Source of the DNA: Phaeobacter gallaeciensis DSM 26640
GTDB lineage: Bacteria > Pseudomonadota > Alphaproteobacteria > Rhodobacterales > Rhodobacteraceae
Reading direction: 5' to 3'
Length of the DNA: 64,000 nt
Assembly (NCBI RefSeq): GCF_000511385.1
Contig: NC_023137.1
Span: 2,673,001 to 2,737,000, forward strand
The notes under the pieces are model-generated. The model searched no databases and was not told the origin of the DNA. It saw only the letters and a list, made by a program, of their open reading frames with translations. Shown here one piece after another: positions 7,323-16,200 of this stretch. How positions within the stretch are numbered: position 1 is the first letter of the stretch; each line of letters starts with the position of its first letter. Both the position numbers and the translations under genes were made by a program.

Positions 7323-8904
7323 CACAAACGCGCAAGAGCAGATCACCGATCTTTTCATCATCGGCGGCGGCATCAATGGCTGCGGCATCGCCCGTGACGC
7401 CGCCGGTCGCGGCCTGTCTGTTGCACTGGCTGAGATGAACGATCTCGCCTCCGCCACCTCCTCCGCCTCGACCAAATTGTTTCACGGCGGGTTGCGCTAT
7501 CTTGAATACTTTGAGTTCCGGCTGGTGCGTGAGGCGCTGATCGAACGCGAGGTGCTGCTGACGGCGATGCCGCATATCTCCTGGCCGATGCGTTTTGTGC
7601 TGCCCTTCCACAAGGACATGCGCTTTGACAACACCACGCCAACCTCAAAACTGCTGACCACGATCATGCCGTGGATGAAGGGCCGACGCCCAGCCTGGCT
7701 GATCCGTCTTGGCCTGTTCATGTACGACAGTCTCGGCAAACGCGGCATCCTTCCCGGCACCTCCCAACTGGATCTCGCCAGCGATCCCGCAGGCCGCCCG
7801 CTCGACCCGAAGTTCAAGACCGCTTTTGAATACTCCGACTGCTGGATCGAAGATGCGCGGCTGGTGGTGCTGAATGCCCGCGACGCCGAGGCCCGCGGCG
7901 CCGAAATCATGACCCGCACCAAAGTGACCGGCGCCACCCGCAACGCGGACCACTGGCTGATTGACCTTGAAGACATCACCACGGGCGCAACCTCGCAGCG
8001 CCGTGCCAAGATGTTGGTCAATGCCGGTGGCCCCTGGGTGGCAGATGTTCTGCGTCAGAAACTGGGCCAGAACAGCCGCGAAAGCGTCCGTCTGGTGCGC
8101 GGCAGTCATATCGTGGTCCCGAAACTCTATGATCACGGGCGCTGCTACTTCTTTCAAGGCACCGACGGGCGCATCATCTTCGCCATCCCCTATGAGGAAG
8201 ACTACACGCTGATCGGCACCACCGACGCCGACCACCCCGACCCGCAAACCGCCCCGACCTGCACGCCGGAGGAACAGGATTACCTGATCAATTTCGCCTC
8301 GCAGTATTTCGCCAATCCGCTCAGCCGCGACGATATCGTCTGGACCTATTCCGGCGTGCGCCCGCTCTATGACGATGGGGCCAGCTCTGCCACTGCCGCC
8401 ACCCGCGAATATGTGCTGACCCTGAACGACAGCGCCGCGCCGCTGCTCAATGTCTTTGGCGGCAAGATCACCACCTATCGCAAACTGGCCGAGGCCGCGC
8501 TGGAGAAGATCGCCACCGTGTTCCCCGATCTGCCCGCCGACTGGACCGCAGGCGTTGCCCTGCCCGGCGGTGATTTCCCGGTTGGCGACGTGGCAAAACT
8601 GACCGCGAAACTGGCGCAGGACTATCCTTTCCTCAGCCCATACGCGACCCGCCGCTTGATCCGCGCCTATGGGACAGAGGCTTGGGACGTGCTGGGCACA
8701 GCCTCCACAGCTGCCGATCTCGGCCAGGCCTTCGGCGCCACCATCACCGCCCGTGAACTCGACTGGACCATCGCCCACGAATGGGTTCGCACCGGCGAGG
8801 ATTACCTGTTGCGCCGCACCAAACTGGCCCTGCGCCTGAGCGAGGAAGAGCGCGCGGCGGTCGACGCATATATCCGCAGCAAGGCCCCAGATCTGGCCGC
8901 CTGA
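7315..8904 (+). CDS. glpD: Glycerol-3-phosphate dehydrogenase (FAD, respiratory)
   Basis: A 529-residue flavoprotein that oxidises glycerol 3-phosphate to dihydroxyacetone phosphate and passes electrons to quinone at the inner membrane. The FAD-binding GGGINGCGIARDAAGRG motif occupies residues 17-33. TSSASTKLFHGGLRYLE near residue 50 and GGKITTYRKLAEAALE near residue 385 are GlpD hallmarks. The ATG at 7315 lies within the last codons of glpR; earlier in-frame starts would read through glpR and are rejected. The gene ends the two-gene operon. Confidence 0.93.
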   Translation: MSNTNAQEQITDLFIIGGGINGCGIARDAAGRGLSVALAEMNDLASATSSASTKLFHGGLRYLEYFEFRLVREALIEREVLLTAMPHISWPMRFVLPFHKDMRFDNTTPTSKLLTTIMPWMKGRRPAWLIRLGLFMYDSLGKRGILPGTSQLDLASDPAGRPLDPKFKTAFEYSDCWIEDARLVVLNARDAEARGAEIMTRTKVTGATRNADHWLIDLEDITTGATSQRRAKMLVNAGGPWVADVLRQKLGQNSRESVRLVRGSHIVVPKLYDHGRCYFFQGTDGRIIFAIPYEEDYTLIGTTDADHPDPQTAPTCTPEEQDYLINFASQYFANPLSRDDIVWTYSGVRPLYDDGASSATAATREYVLTLNDSAAPLLNVFGGKITTYRKLAEAALEKIATVFPDLPADWTAGVALPGGDFPVGDVAKLTAKLAQDYPFLSPYATRRLIRAYGTEAWDVLGTASTAADLGQAFGATITARELDWTIAHEWVRTGEDYLLRRTKLALRLSEEERAAVDAYIRSKAPDLAA

Positions 8905-9036
8905 GTGCGGTCTCTGGGACGGGGGGTGCCGGGCCGTTTCAGGCCCCGACGCCTTAACCCCTCCGCAACACGTCCACTCCCTATGCGTCCGCCCCCTGCG
9001 CAACGCCCATAAAAAGTATCAACCTCCCTGCCCGAT

Positions 9037-9054
9037 TGTTTCGCACGCGAAACA
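9037..9054. promoter_or_regulatory. Perfect 18-bp inverted repeat, unknown operator
   Basis: TGTTTCGC, two bases (AC), GCGAAACA: an exact palindrome in the 242-bp space between glpD and the convergent HxlR-type gene. There is no T-run, so a terminator is less likely than a protein site. Both flanking genes point towards it, so there is no obvious gene for it to control. The rest of 8905-9146 shows only a weak GGGCC/GGCCC hairpin at 8931-8946. Confidence 0.4.
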
Positions 9055-9146
9055 TTTGGTCAGAAGGGCTGACATTGTCACCAGTGCTCTTCCGGCGGCC
9101 CTGCGGGGGCAACGCTGTCATTCATGATTTCGGAGTGCGGGCGAAG

Positions 9147-9692
9147 CTATCCGGCAAAGCTGATGTCGCTGGCCGCAACACGACTTATCAAACCACCGGT
9201 ATTCACCGCATGATAAATTGAGCGTGGGGGCCGGGCAGCCTCATCCACGTGGCGATGCACCCATTGTCGGCCCTCCAGCGTTTTCAGCGACTGAGACAAG
9301 GCGCGATCCGTAATCCTGCGCAGATTGCGTTTTATGTCGTTGAAGTGGCTCGGCTCATGCAGAGCCGTCAGAATCGGCAACGTCCACGAGCGCCGCAGCA
9401 AATCCCGATCTTCCTCAGCTGTGACACTGTGGATTTTGTTGGCGGTGGCGGCGGCAGAAACGCCCAGCGCGGTCAGCCGAAACTCAGGCCGCAGCGGATG
9501 CCCATAGCCGGGATTTCGCTCCAGCAACCCGATCGAGATCAGGTGATCAACGCTTTGCGCAAACGCCGTCCTGCTTGCCCCGGTGGCCGTCAGCAGCGGC
9601 GCCTGCCGCCCGGCAACGCCTGCGTGCAGATGGGCCAGAATAGGGATCGCCCAGGCCCTTGAGGTGGTGTTGACAAACGTCTCAATGTCCAT
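9147..9692 (-). CDS. HxlR-type winged-helix transcriptional regulator (duplicated domain)
   Basis: A 181-residue protein with two related wHTH-like halves. The first (residues 10-70) has RAWAIPILAHLHAG and the second (100-160) RSWTLPILTALHEPSHFNDI followed by a recognition region RITDRALSQSLKTLE. The second half fits the HxlR pattern (W-x-PILxxL, then FxxIxR). HxlR regulators often sense electrophiles or redox stress. It is divergent from two VOC genes across only 39 bp, containing an AGTATA direct repeat (9695-9700, 9704-9709), so it probably controls them and itself. Effector unknown. Confidence 0.75.
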   Translation of the reverse strand: MDIETFVNTTSRAWAIPILAHLHAGVAGRQAPLLTATGASRTAFAQSVDHLISIGLLERNPGYGHPLRPEFRLTALGVSAAATANKIHSVTAEEDRDLLRRSWTLPILTALHEPSHFNDIKRNLRRITDRALSQSLKTLEGRQWVHRHVDEAARPPRSIYHAVNTGGLISRVAASDISFAG

Positions 9693-9731
9693 AAAGTATA
9701 GTTAGTATATTTTCGATCAAAAGGGAAGACC

Positions 9732-10109
9732 ATGGCGCTTATTTCAGTGGAAGAAACCATCACAATCTCGTTTTCGGTCAAGGATCGCCACGCAACTGCG
9801 GATTGGTTCAAAACCATGCTTGGGTTTGACACGATCTACCACGCGGATGAGGCCGGGTGGTCGGAGATTCAGACCAAGACACCCGGCGTCACAATCGGTC
9901 TGGGTGAGCATACCAAACCCGCCCCCGGCAACTGCGTTCCCGTCTTCGGCATCTCCGATCTGGATACGGCGCGGCAGAAACTGGAACAGGCCAAGGTGAA
10001 ATTTGACGGCGAAACCGATGTCGTCGAAGGCATGGTCAAAACAGCGACCTTCTACGATCCTGACGGCAACGCGATGATGCTGGCCGAAGATCTGACCGGT
10101 GGCGCATGA
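9732..10109 (+). CDS. VOC (glyoxalase/bleomycin resistance/dioxygenase) family protein
   Basis: A 125-residue cytoplasmic protein with the paired beta-alpha-beta-beta-beta modules of the vicinal oxygen chelate fold. The first module begins TISFSVKDRHATADWFKTML, and the end is FYDPDGNAMMLAEDL, the usual VOC C-terminal strand. Members bind a metal and act on small reactive or aromatic substrates, so the reaction cannot be read from sequence. AAGGGAAG precedes the ATG. It overlaps the next VOC gene by 4 bases and is divergent from the HxlR-type regulator. Confidence 0.8.
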   Translation: MALISVEETITISFSVKDRHATADWFKTMLGFDTIYHADEAGWSEIQTKTPGVTIGLGEHTKPAPGNCVPVFGISDLDTARQKLEQAKVKFDGETDVVEGMVKTATFYDPDGNAMMLAEDLTGGA

Positions 10110-10519
10110 CGATGCGCCGTGTCTGCACAGCATCTCTCGCCCTGCTGCTTGCGGCGGGTGTTGCCTCCGCTGAACCGTTCAAGGAGATCACCGTCGGCGT
10201 TCCGGTGGCCTCGATCACCGATGCAGAAGCGTGGTATCTCACCCTGTTTGGCCCTGAGGTTGAAGTGCTGAAGCCCGTTCCCGGTGTTGTCGAATTCAAG
10301 GTGGCGCCCGATACGTGGTATCAGATCTTCGAAACCGAAAATCCCCAGCCATCCGGGGCTGTCGTCCGATTTCTGGTGGAGGATATGGCCGCCTCTCAGG
10401 CCATATGGGCTGACGCTGGCATCGACACCGGTGAAGCAATCCAAATTCCAGACGTCGTGACCTATTCAGAGTTTACTGACCCTGACGGGAACGCCCTCGG
10501 GCTTTATGATCTGCCGTAA
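10106..10519 (+). CDS. Exported VOC family protein
   Basis: A 137-residue protein with an N-terminal signal peptide (MTMRRVCTASLALLLAAGVA, cleavage near ASA) followed by one VOC-type domain: VGVPVASITDAEAWYLTLFG at the start and SEFTDPDGNALGLYDL at the end. Most VOC proteins are cytoplasmic, so a secreted one is unusual. It follows the cytoplasmic VOC gene through an ATGA overlap, giving a cytoplasm/periplasm pair under the same regulator. Substrate unknown; a periplasmic binding or detoxifying role is possible. Confidence 0.75.
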   Translation: MTMRRVCTASLALLLAAGVASAEPFKEITVGVPVASITDAEAWYLTLFGPEVEVLKPVPGVVEFKVAPDTWYQIFETENPQPSGAVVRFLVEDMAASQAIWADAGIDTGEAIQIPDVVTYSEFTDPDGNALGLYDLP

Positions 10520-10562
10520 GCGCTCAGAACTTCGCGACCAGTCAGACCGGCGCAGTTTCGGC

Positions 10563-10596
10563 GGAACGCCCCCGCAATGGAGAGCGGGGGCGTTCC
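10563..10596. terminator. Strong bidirectional stem-loop terminator
   Basis: GGAACGCCCCCGC (10563-10575) pairs perfectly over 13 bp with GCGGGGGCGTTCC (10584-10596) around an 8-base loop. It sits between the convergent VOC and cobO genes, the expected place for a shared terminator. There is no long T-run on either side. Confidence 0.7.
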
Positions 10597-10617
10597 ATCT
10601 CAGATCCTCACAAGAGA

Positions 10618-11253
10618 TCAGAATTCCACGCCCTTCTGGGCTTTGATGCCGTCACGGAAGGGATGTTTGATCTGGCCCATCTCGGTGACCAGATCGGCGA
10701 TTTCGATCAGCTCTTCCTTGGCGTTGCGGCCGGTCAGAACGACATGAGTCATCGGCGGTTTTTCGGTTTCCAGAAATTCCACCACATCGGCGATGTCGAT
10801 ATAGTCATAGCGCAGGGCGATGTTGATCTCATCCAAGAGCACCATGGTGTTGCGCTCGTCGCGGATCATCTCCTTGGCCTTTTCCCAGCCCTTTTGCGCG
10901 GCGGCGATATCGCGGGCCTTGTCCTGTGTTTCCCAGGTAAAGCCTTCGCCCATCGCATAAAACTGACACAAATCGCTGAAGTTTTCTTCGATCAGCGTGC
11001 GTTCGCCGGTCTGCCAGGCGCCCTTGATGAACTGCACCACAGCCGAGGGCATACCATGGGCGATGCAGCGCATGATCATGCCAAAGCCAGAGCTGGATTT
11101 GCCCTTGCCCGGACCGGTGTGGACGATGATCAGCCCTTTCTCGCCATCCTTGTTCTGCATCATGCGGTCGCGGGCGGCCTTCTTCTTGGCCATCTTCGCC
11201 GCGTGGCGTGCCGCTTCTGCTTCGGAAATGTCGGTCTCGGACTTATCGCTCAT
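10618..11253 (-). CDS. cobO: Cob(I)yrinic acid a,c-diamide adenosyltransferase
   Basis: A 211-residue CobO/BtuR/CobA-type ATP:corrinoid adenosyltransferase, which attaches the adenosyl ligand to the cobalt of cob(I)yrinate diamide. A P-loop HTGPGKGKSSSG is at residues 45-56, VVQFIKGAW near 72, and VLLDEINIAL near 142. The C-terminal FRDGIKAQKGVEF is characteristic. The ATG at 11253 has AGGAG 7-11 bases upstream; extending further upstream would run through the divergent control region. It is transcribed away from the main cob operon, so the riboswitch on the other strand cannot directly control it. Confidence 0.93.
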   Translation of the reverse strand: MSDKSETDISEAEAARHAAKMAKKKAARDRMMQNKDGEKGLIIVHTGPGKGKSSSGFGMIMRCIAHGMPSAVVQFIKGAWQTGERTLIEENFSDLCQFYAMGEGFTWETQDKARDIAAAQKGWEKAKEMIRDERNTMVLLDEINIALRYDYIDIADVVEFLETEKPPMTHVVLTGRNAKEELIEIADLVTEMGQIKHPFRDGIKAQKGVEF

Positions 11254-11282
11254 CGGGGCTCTCCTAGTGGTTCGCCCATGTC

Positions 11283-11311
11283 TTGACAAAGACAGGGGCA
11301 ATGGCGCAAGG
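11283..11311 (+). promoter_or_regulatory. Candidate promoter for the cobalamin operon
   Basis: A consensus TTGACA lies at 11283-11288. The -10 region about 17 bp further on (GCAAGG) is poor. A start near 11318 would place the first transcribed base right at the beginning of the riboswitch, which supports the call despite the weak -10. Confidence 0.35.
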
Positions 11312-11317
11312 GGGTTT

Positions 11318-11503
11318 TGTTGGTTCCTGCCATTTGGCAGGCGAAGAGGGAATGTGACAGTTGGGCCATCCGGGCCAAACCAAGCACAGCCGCCCCCGCG
11401 ACCGTGACCGGAGAGGTCTCCGATGCCACTGAGGAAACTCGGGAAGGCAGGATGACCGTCAAGGCCCCAGGCCTTGGCATCCGCAAGCCGGGAGACCTGC
11501 CAA
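11318..11503 (+). ncRNA. Cobalamin (adenosylcobalamin) riboswitch
   Basis: The conserved blocks appear in order: GAAGAGGGAA at about 11342-11351, GATGCCACTGAGG at about 11420, CGGGAAGGCAGGATGACC just after, and a near-perfect B12 box AAGCCGGGAGACCTGCCA at 11485-11502. It precedes DUF1636-cobW-cobN by 115 bases on the same strand. Binding of adenosylcobalamin is expected to reduce expression of the operon when the cofactor is abundant. Its exact 5' edge is approximate. Confidence 0.9.
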
Positions 11504-11617
11504 CAAAAGAAATGCAACGGGCGGACGGGGTGTTCCGCGACTGGCTGGGATTCCTGCGCGACCTTCGCGCCCCCGCTGGCCCGCAGCCCCCTCGCTGAAA
11601 CCAAGTGAAGGGCGCTC

Positions 11618-12019
11618 ATGGCCGAGGTAACACTGACGATCTGCACCACCTGCCGTCGCGGCGAGATCACCGACCCGGAGGCCCCTCGCCCCGGAGCCCG
11701 CATGCTCGCGGCCCTGCAAGACGCCGAGCTGCCCGAGGGCGTCAATGTGCGCGGTGTCGAATGCCTCTCCGCCTGCACCCGCGGCTGCTCCATGGTGCTG
11801 AGCGGCGGCGATGCACGCTGGAGCTACATCTATGGCGACCTGGACCCCGACGAACATGTGCCCGACATCCTGACCGGCGCTGCCGCCTATGCCGCCACCA
11901 CGGATGGTCTGGTGCCCTGGCGCGAACGCCCGGTGGTGTTCCGCAAGCAATCCATTGCCCGCATCCCGCCCGCACCTGTGGCGGCGCCTTCCACTCCCCC
12001 ATCGTTGACCAAGGATTAA
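11618..12019 (+). CDS. DUF1636 family Cys-rich metal-binding protein
   Basis: A 133-residue protein with five cysteines in a ferredoxin/thioredoxin-like pattern: C9, C12, C49, C53, C57 (TICTTC and ECLSACTRGC). DUF1636 proteins are predicted metal or 2Fe-2S binders often found in cobalamin clusters. The C-terminal 25 residues are Pro/Ala rich. It is the first gene after the riboswitch and is 4 bases from cobW, so it shares cobalamin control. A role in cobalt handling or as an electron donor to corrin-ring enzymes is inferred. Confidence 0.8.
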   Translation: MAEVTLTICTTCRRGEITDPEAPRPGARMLAALQDAELPEGVNVRGVECLSACTRGCSMVLSGGDARWSYIYGDLDPDEHVPDILTGAAAYAATTDGLVPWRERPVVFRKQSIARIPPAPVAAPSTPPSLTKD

Positions 12020-12023
12020 CCCC

Positions 12024-13094
12024 ATGAGCGACCTGAATAAAATCCCCGTCACCGTCATCACCGGCTTCCTTGGCGCAGGGAAAACCACCCTGATCCGCCA
12101 CCTGATGCAGAACCCGCAGGGCAAGCGTCTGGCCGTGGTGGTCAATGAGTTTGGCACCGCCGGGGTGGACGGCGAAATTCTGAAATCCTGCGCGGATGAA
12201 AACTGCCCGGCGGAAAACATCATGGAGCTGGCCAACGGCTGCATCTGCTGCACCGTGGCGGATGATTTCATCCCGACCATCGAACAGCTGATGGACCTGC
12301 CGGAAAAACCCGATCACATTGTGATCGAAACCTCTGGTCTGGCATTGCCGAAGCCCCTGCTGAAAGCCTTCGACTGGCCCGCCATTCGCTCACGCATCAC
12401 CGTCGATGGCGTGGTTGCGCTGGCCGATGCCGAAGCCGTCGCCAAGGGTCAGTTCGCCACCGATCTGGAGGCGGTTCAGGCGCAGCGCGAGGCCGATGAA
12501 GGCATTGATCACGAAACTCCGCTGTCGGAGCTGTTCAAGGACCAGATCTCCTGCGCTGATATCATCCTGTTGTCCAAGGCCGATCTCGCCGGTGAGGACG
12601 GTCTGGACAAGGCTCGCAGCATGATCGAAGCGGAAGCGCCGCGCAAATTGCCGATCCTGTCCATGTCCGAAGGTGTGATCGACCCGCGCGTTATTCTGGG
12701 GCTTGAGGCCGCCGCCGAAGATGATCTGGACGCGCGCCCCTCGCACCACGAACACCACCATCATCACGACGATGATCATGACCACCATCATGATCATGAC
12801 CACAGCCATGACGATTTTGATACAATCGTGGTCGAAATGGGCGAAGTCTCCGATCCCGAAACGTTGCAGAATGCCATCGTGAAACTGGCCCGCGAGCGCA
12901 ATATCCTGCGCGTCAAAGGCTATGTTGCGGTGGAAGGAAAACCGATGCGTATGCTCGTTCAGGCCGTGGGGGAACGCCTGCGCGCACAGTATGACCAGCC
13001 CTGGGGCGCACAGGCGCGCAAGACGGTTCTCGTGGTCATCGCCGAGCATGACAATATCGACGCCGAGGCGATCCGCGCCGAGCTGGGGGCGTAA
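12024..13094 (+). CDS. cobW: Cobalamin biosynthesis GTPase CobW (cobalt chaperone)
   Basis: A 356-residue COG0523 GTPase. Walker A GFLGAGKTT lies at residues 14-22, the metal-binding CxCC as NGCICC at 71-76, and a His/Asp-rich loop spans residues about 240-264. The C-terminal CobW domain contains LRVKGYVAVEGKPMR near 305. CobW proteins bind cobalt or zinc and are thought to deliver Co(II) to the CobNST chelatase, which fits its place just before cobN. A palindromic spacer separates the two genes. Confidence 0.92.
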   Translation: MSDLNKIPVTVITGFLGAGKTTLIRHLMQNPQGKRLAVVVNEFGTAGVDGEILKSCADENCPAENIMELANGCICCTVADDFIPTIEQLMDLPEKPDHIVIETSGLALPKPLLKAFDWPAIRSRITVDGVVALADAEAVAKGQFATDLEAVQAQREADEGIDHETPLSELFKDQISCADIILLSKADLAGEDGLDKARSMIEAEAPRKLPILSMSEGVIDPRVILGLEAAAEDDLDARPSHHEHHHHHDDDHDHHHDHDHSHDDFDTIVVEMGEVSDPETLQNAIVKLARERNILRVKGYVAVEGKPMRMLVQAVGERLRAQYDQPWGAQARKTVLVVIAEHDNIDAEAIRAELGA

Positions 13095-13133
13095 ACCGAA
13101 ATGATGACAGAGAAGCGTAAATTGGGATGCTTC

Positions 13134-13211
13134 GCCCGGCCGGCAGGCCGGGCAGCGCCCGTCCCGCCCCCGTCAAACCGAAGGTTTGCCTTCGGCAAAA
13201 CGGGGCGGGCG
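13134..13211. repeat. Nested palindromic element between cobW and cobN
   Basis: Two strong inverted repeats fill the 181-bp spacer. The first is GCCCGGCC/GGCCGGGC (13134-13141, 13146-13153). The second has a core CCGAAGG-TTTG-CCTTCGG (13178-13195) enclosed by a GC-rich outer stem (about 13163-13174 with 13199-13209, one bulge). It looks like a repetitive extragenic palindrome or an mRNA processing/attenuation site within the operon. The pairing is seen; whether it recurs in the genome cannot be judged from one window. Confidence 0.6.
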
Positions 13212-13275
13212 CTTCTCGCCCTCCCCGCCAGGACGGGCGCCGCCCTTCGTGGCGATCCCAACAGGAACTAAGCCC

Positions 13276-16200
13276 ATGCACGTCGTCTTCCGCGAAAGCC
13301 ACGGCCTTGACGAGACCGATACCCCGCAGGACCTCGGGCAGACGCCTGCGGATCTGGTGGTGCTGTCGTTTTCCGACAGCGATCTCGGGGCCTTTGCGGC
13401 GGGCTGGCATCGCGGCAAGGACCGGCTGCCCTCGCTGCGGCTCGCCAATCTGGTGGCGCTGAAACATCCGCTCTCGGTGGACGTCTACGCCGCGCAGACA
13501 CTAGAGGGCGCCAAAGGCGTCCTCGTGCGTCTTATCGGCGGTGAAAGCTACTGGTCTTACGGGCTTGCCACCCTGCAGGATCTGGCCCGCCGCAAAGGCA
13601 TCGCGCTGGCGGTGCTGCCTGCGGACGGGCGCGAGGATCCGCGACTGGATGAGCTGTCGACCCTGCCGGTTTCAACCCTGCGCCGGCTACAACATCTCTG
13701 CGATACCGGCGGGGCTGTGGCCGCACAGGCCGCGCTGGCCCAGCTGTCGCTGGCGGCAGGTCTCTATGCCGGTCCGGTGACGGGTCTGAAATCCGTGCCG
13801 CAATATGGCTACTACGATCCCCAGAACGGTGTGGTGGCGGACCTGCCCGCGCAGGGCAAACCGCTGGTTCTGGTCAGCTTTTACCGTTCCTATCTGACCG
13901 CCGCCGACACCGCCCCCGTGGATGCTCTGATCGCGGAACTGCGTGAACGGGGTTATGCCGCCTATGGCGTCTTTGCCGCCAGCCTCAAGGCACCGGAGGC
14001 TGGCGACTGGCTGCGCGGTGCCTTGCCGGATCTGGCCCCGGCTGCGATCATCAACGCCACGGCATTTTCCGCGCAGGGCAGCGATGGCAGCGCCTCGCCG
14101 CTGTCGGCCACCGGCTGTCCGGTGTTTCAGGTGGCCCTGTCAACCGCGCGGCGCAGGGACTGGGCCGAGGCCGATCGCGGCCTGTCCCCCGCCGATCTGG
14201 CGATGCATGTGGTGCTGCCCGAAGTAGACGGGCGGATCTTTGCCGGGCTGGTCAGCTTCAAGGCGCCGAGCAAGAAAGACCCCGATCTGCAGTATTCCCG
14301 CTTTGCCCATCGCGCCGATATGGACCGGATCAAGGCGGCGGTGGACCGGATCGAGGGCTGGCTACATCTCTCCCGCCTGCCCAATCATGACAAACGTCTG
14401 GCGCTGGTGCTCTCGACCTATCCGGGACGGGATCATAATCTGGCCCATGCGGTGGGCCTGGACGCGCTAGCCTCCTGCGATGAAATCCTGCGCGAACTCT
14501 GGGATCAGGGCTATGCCGTGGAACCGCTGGAAAACACCGGCCTGCGTCTGATGGAGGAGGTGCAAAGCGTCTCCCTCGCCGATTATCATGCGGCTTTGTC
14601 TGCCCTACCGCAGGTATTGCAGCAAACATTGACTGAGGCCTGGGGCCAGCCGGAAGAGGATCCCGACTGCCATGAGGGGGCGTTTCATTTCAAGGCCTTG
14701 CGTGCTGGCAACGCGCTGATTGCTTTGCAGCCGGAGCGCGGCGAGGTTAAAACCCGCGTCGACGACTACCATGATCTCGACCGCACCCCACGCCATGCCT
14801 ATGTGGCGTTTTACATGTGGCTGCGGGCGCAGGCCGATGCCCTTGTGCACATCGGCGCCCATGGCACGCTGGAATGGCTGCCCGGGAAATCGGTCGCGCT
14901 CTCCGAGGCCTGCTGGCCCGAGGTGCTGACCGGCCCGCTGCCGGTTGCCTATCCGTTTATCGTCAATGACCCCGGCGAGGCGGCCCAGGCCAAACGCCGC
15001 ATCGGGGCCGTGACCATCGGCCATCTGCCACCGCCACTGGCGCAGACCAATCTGCCGGACGGTATGGCACGGCTGGAAAGCCTGCTGGATGAATATTCCA
15101 CCGCCGACGGTCTGGACCCCGCCCGCCGCGACCGGCTGATCGACGACATCCGCGCCGAGGCACAGGGCACAGGCGTGGAGGCTGATCTGGGGTTGGCGCC
15201 GGACAGCTGCGCCGCCGAAGCGATCACCCGCATCGATGCCTTTGTCTGCGACATCAAGGAAAGCCAATATGGCGAGGGGCTGCATATCTTTGGCACCGGC
15301 CAATGTGGGGCGGACGAACGCGCCGGGCTGATCGCGGCCCTCAATGGCCAGATGGTCGCCCCCGGCCCCTCCGGCTCCCCCTTTCGGGGCCGCGCTGATG
15401 TGATCCCGACCGGGCGCAACCTTTTTACCACGGACCCCCGCGCGGTGCCGTCGCGGGCGGCGCAGGCCCAAGGTGTCAAACTGGCGGAAGAGCTGCTGCG
15501 CCGCCACCTTCAGGACCATGGCGACTGGCCCAAAGGGTTGGTGATTGATCTCTGGGGCTCTGCCACCATGCGCACCGCAGGTGAGGAATTTGCCATGGCG
15601 CTGCATCTTGCCGGGCTGGCTCCCAAATGGGATGAGAACTCCGAACGGGTTTCGGGGTTTGAGGTGCTGCCGCTCTCGATGCTGAACCGTCCGCGCATCG
15701 ATGTGACGCTGCGCGTCTCCGGCCTGTTTCGCGATGTCTTTCCAGGTCTCGCCCAGATGTTCGAGGCCGCCGCAGGCGCGCTTGCTGCGCGTGAGGAAAG
15801 TGCTGCCGACAACCCCTATCTGACCGAGACGCCCCGTGTCTTTGGCCCCAAGCCGGGTCAGTACGGCCTGTCGATGAACCCGCATCTGGATGATTACACC
15901 GACGAAGCCCGGCAGGCGGCGGGCGAGGCCTGGCTCAATGCCTCTTCGCACGCGATCGACGCCATGGGAGATATCCGCGATGCCCGTGATGCGCTGGAGG
16001 CCAGGCTGCAGGGTGCGGATAGTTTCGTGCACCTGCAGGACCTGCCGGAGACCGATCTGCTGGTGGCCTCAGATTACGCCGCGCATGAGGCGGGATTTGC
16101 GGCGGCCATGGCGCGACTGGGGCAGTCTGCGCCCGCCCTCTACCATATGGATGCCACCCGCCCGGACAAACCGCAGGCGCGTAGCTTGGGCGAAGAAATC

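Noticed and set aside
8931..8946. GGGCC/GGCCC hairpin after glpD as a terminator
   Set aside because: Only 5 bp of stem and no T-run; too weak to call alone.
12741..12815. CAC/CAT/GAC/GAT run as a DNA repeat or CRISPR-like array
   Set aside because: It encodes the CobW metal-binding His/Asp loop in frame; there are no repeat-spacer units.
12390..13049. Minus-strand frame with a Met/Val-rich hydrophobic run
   Set aside because: The run is the antisense of the CobW His/Asp-rich loop, not a membrane segment of a real protein.
14605..16032. Long minus-strand open frame opposite cobN
   Set aside because: Entirely within cobN, with no domain, start site or neighbour support.
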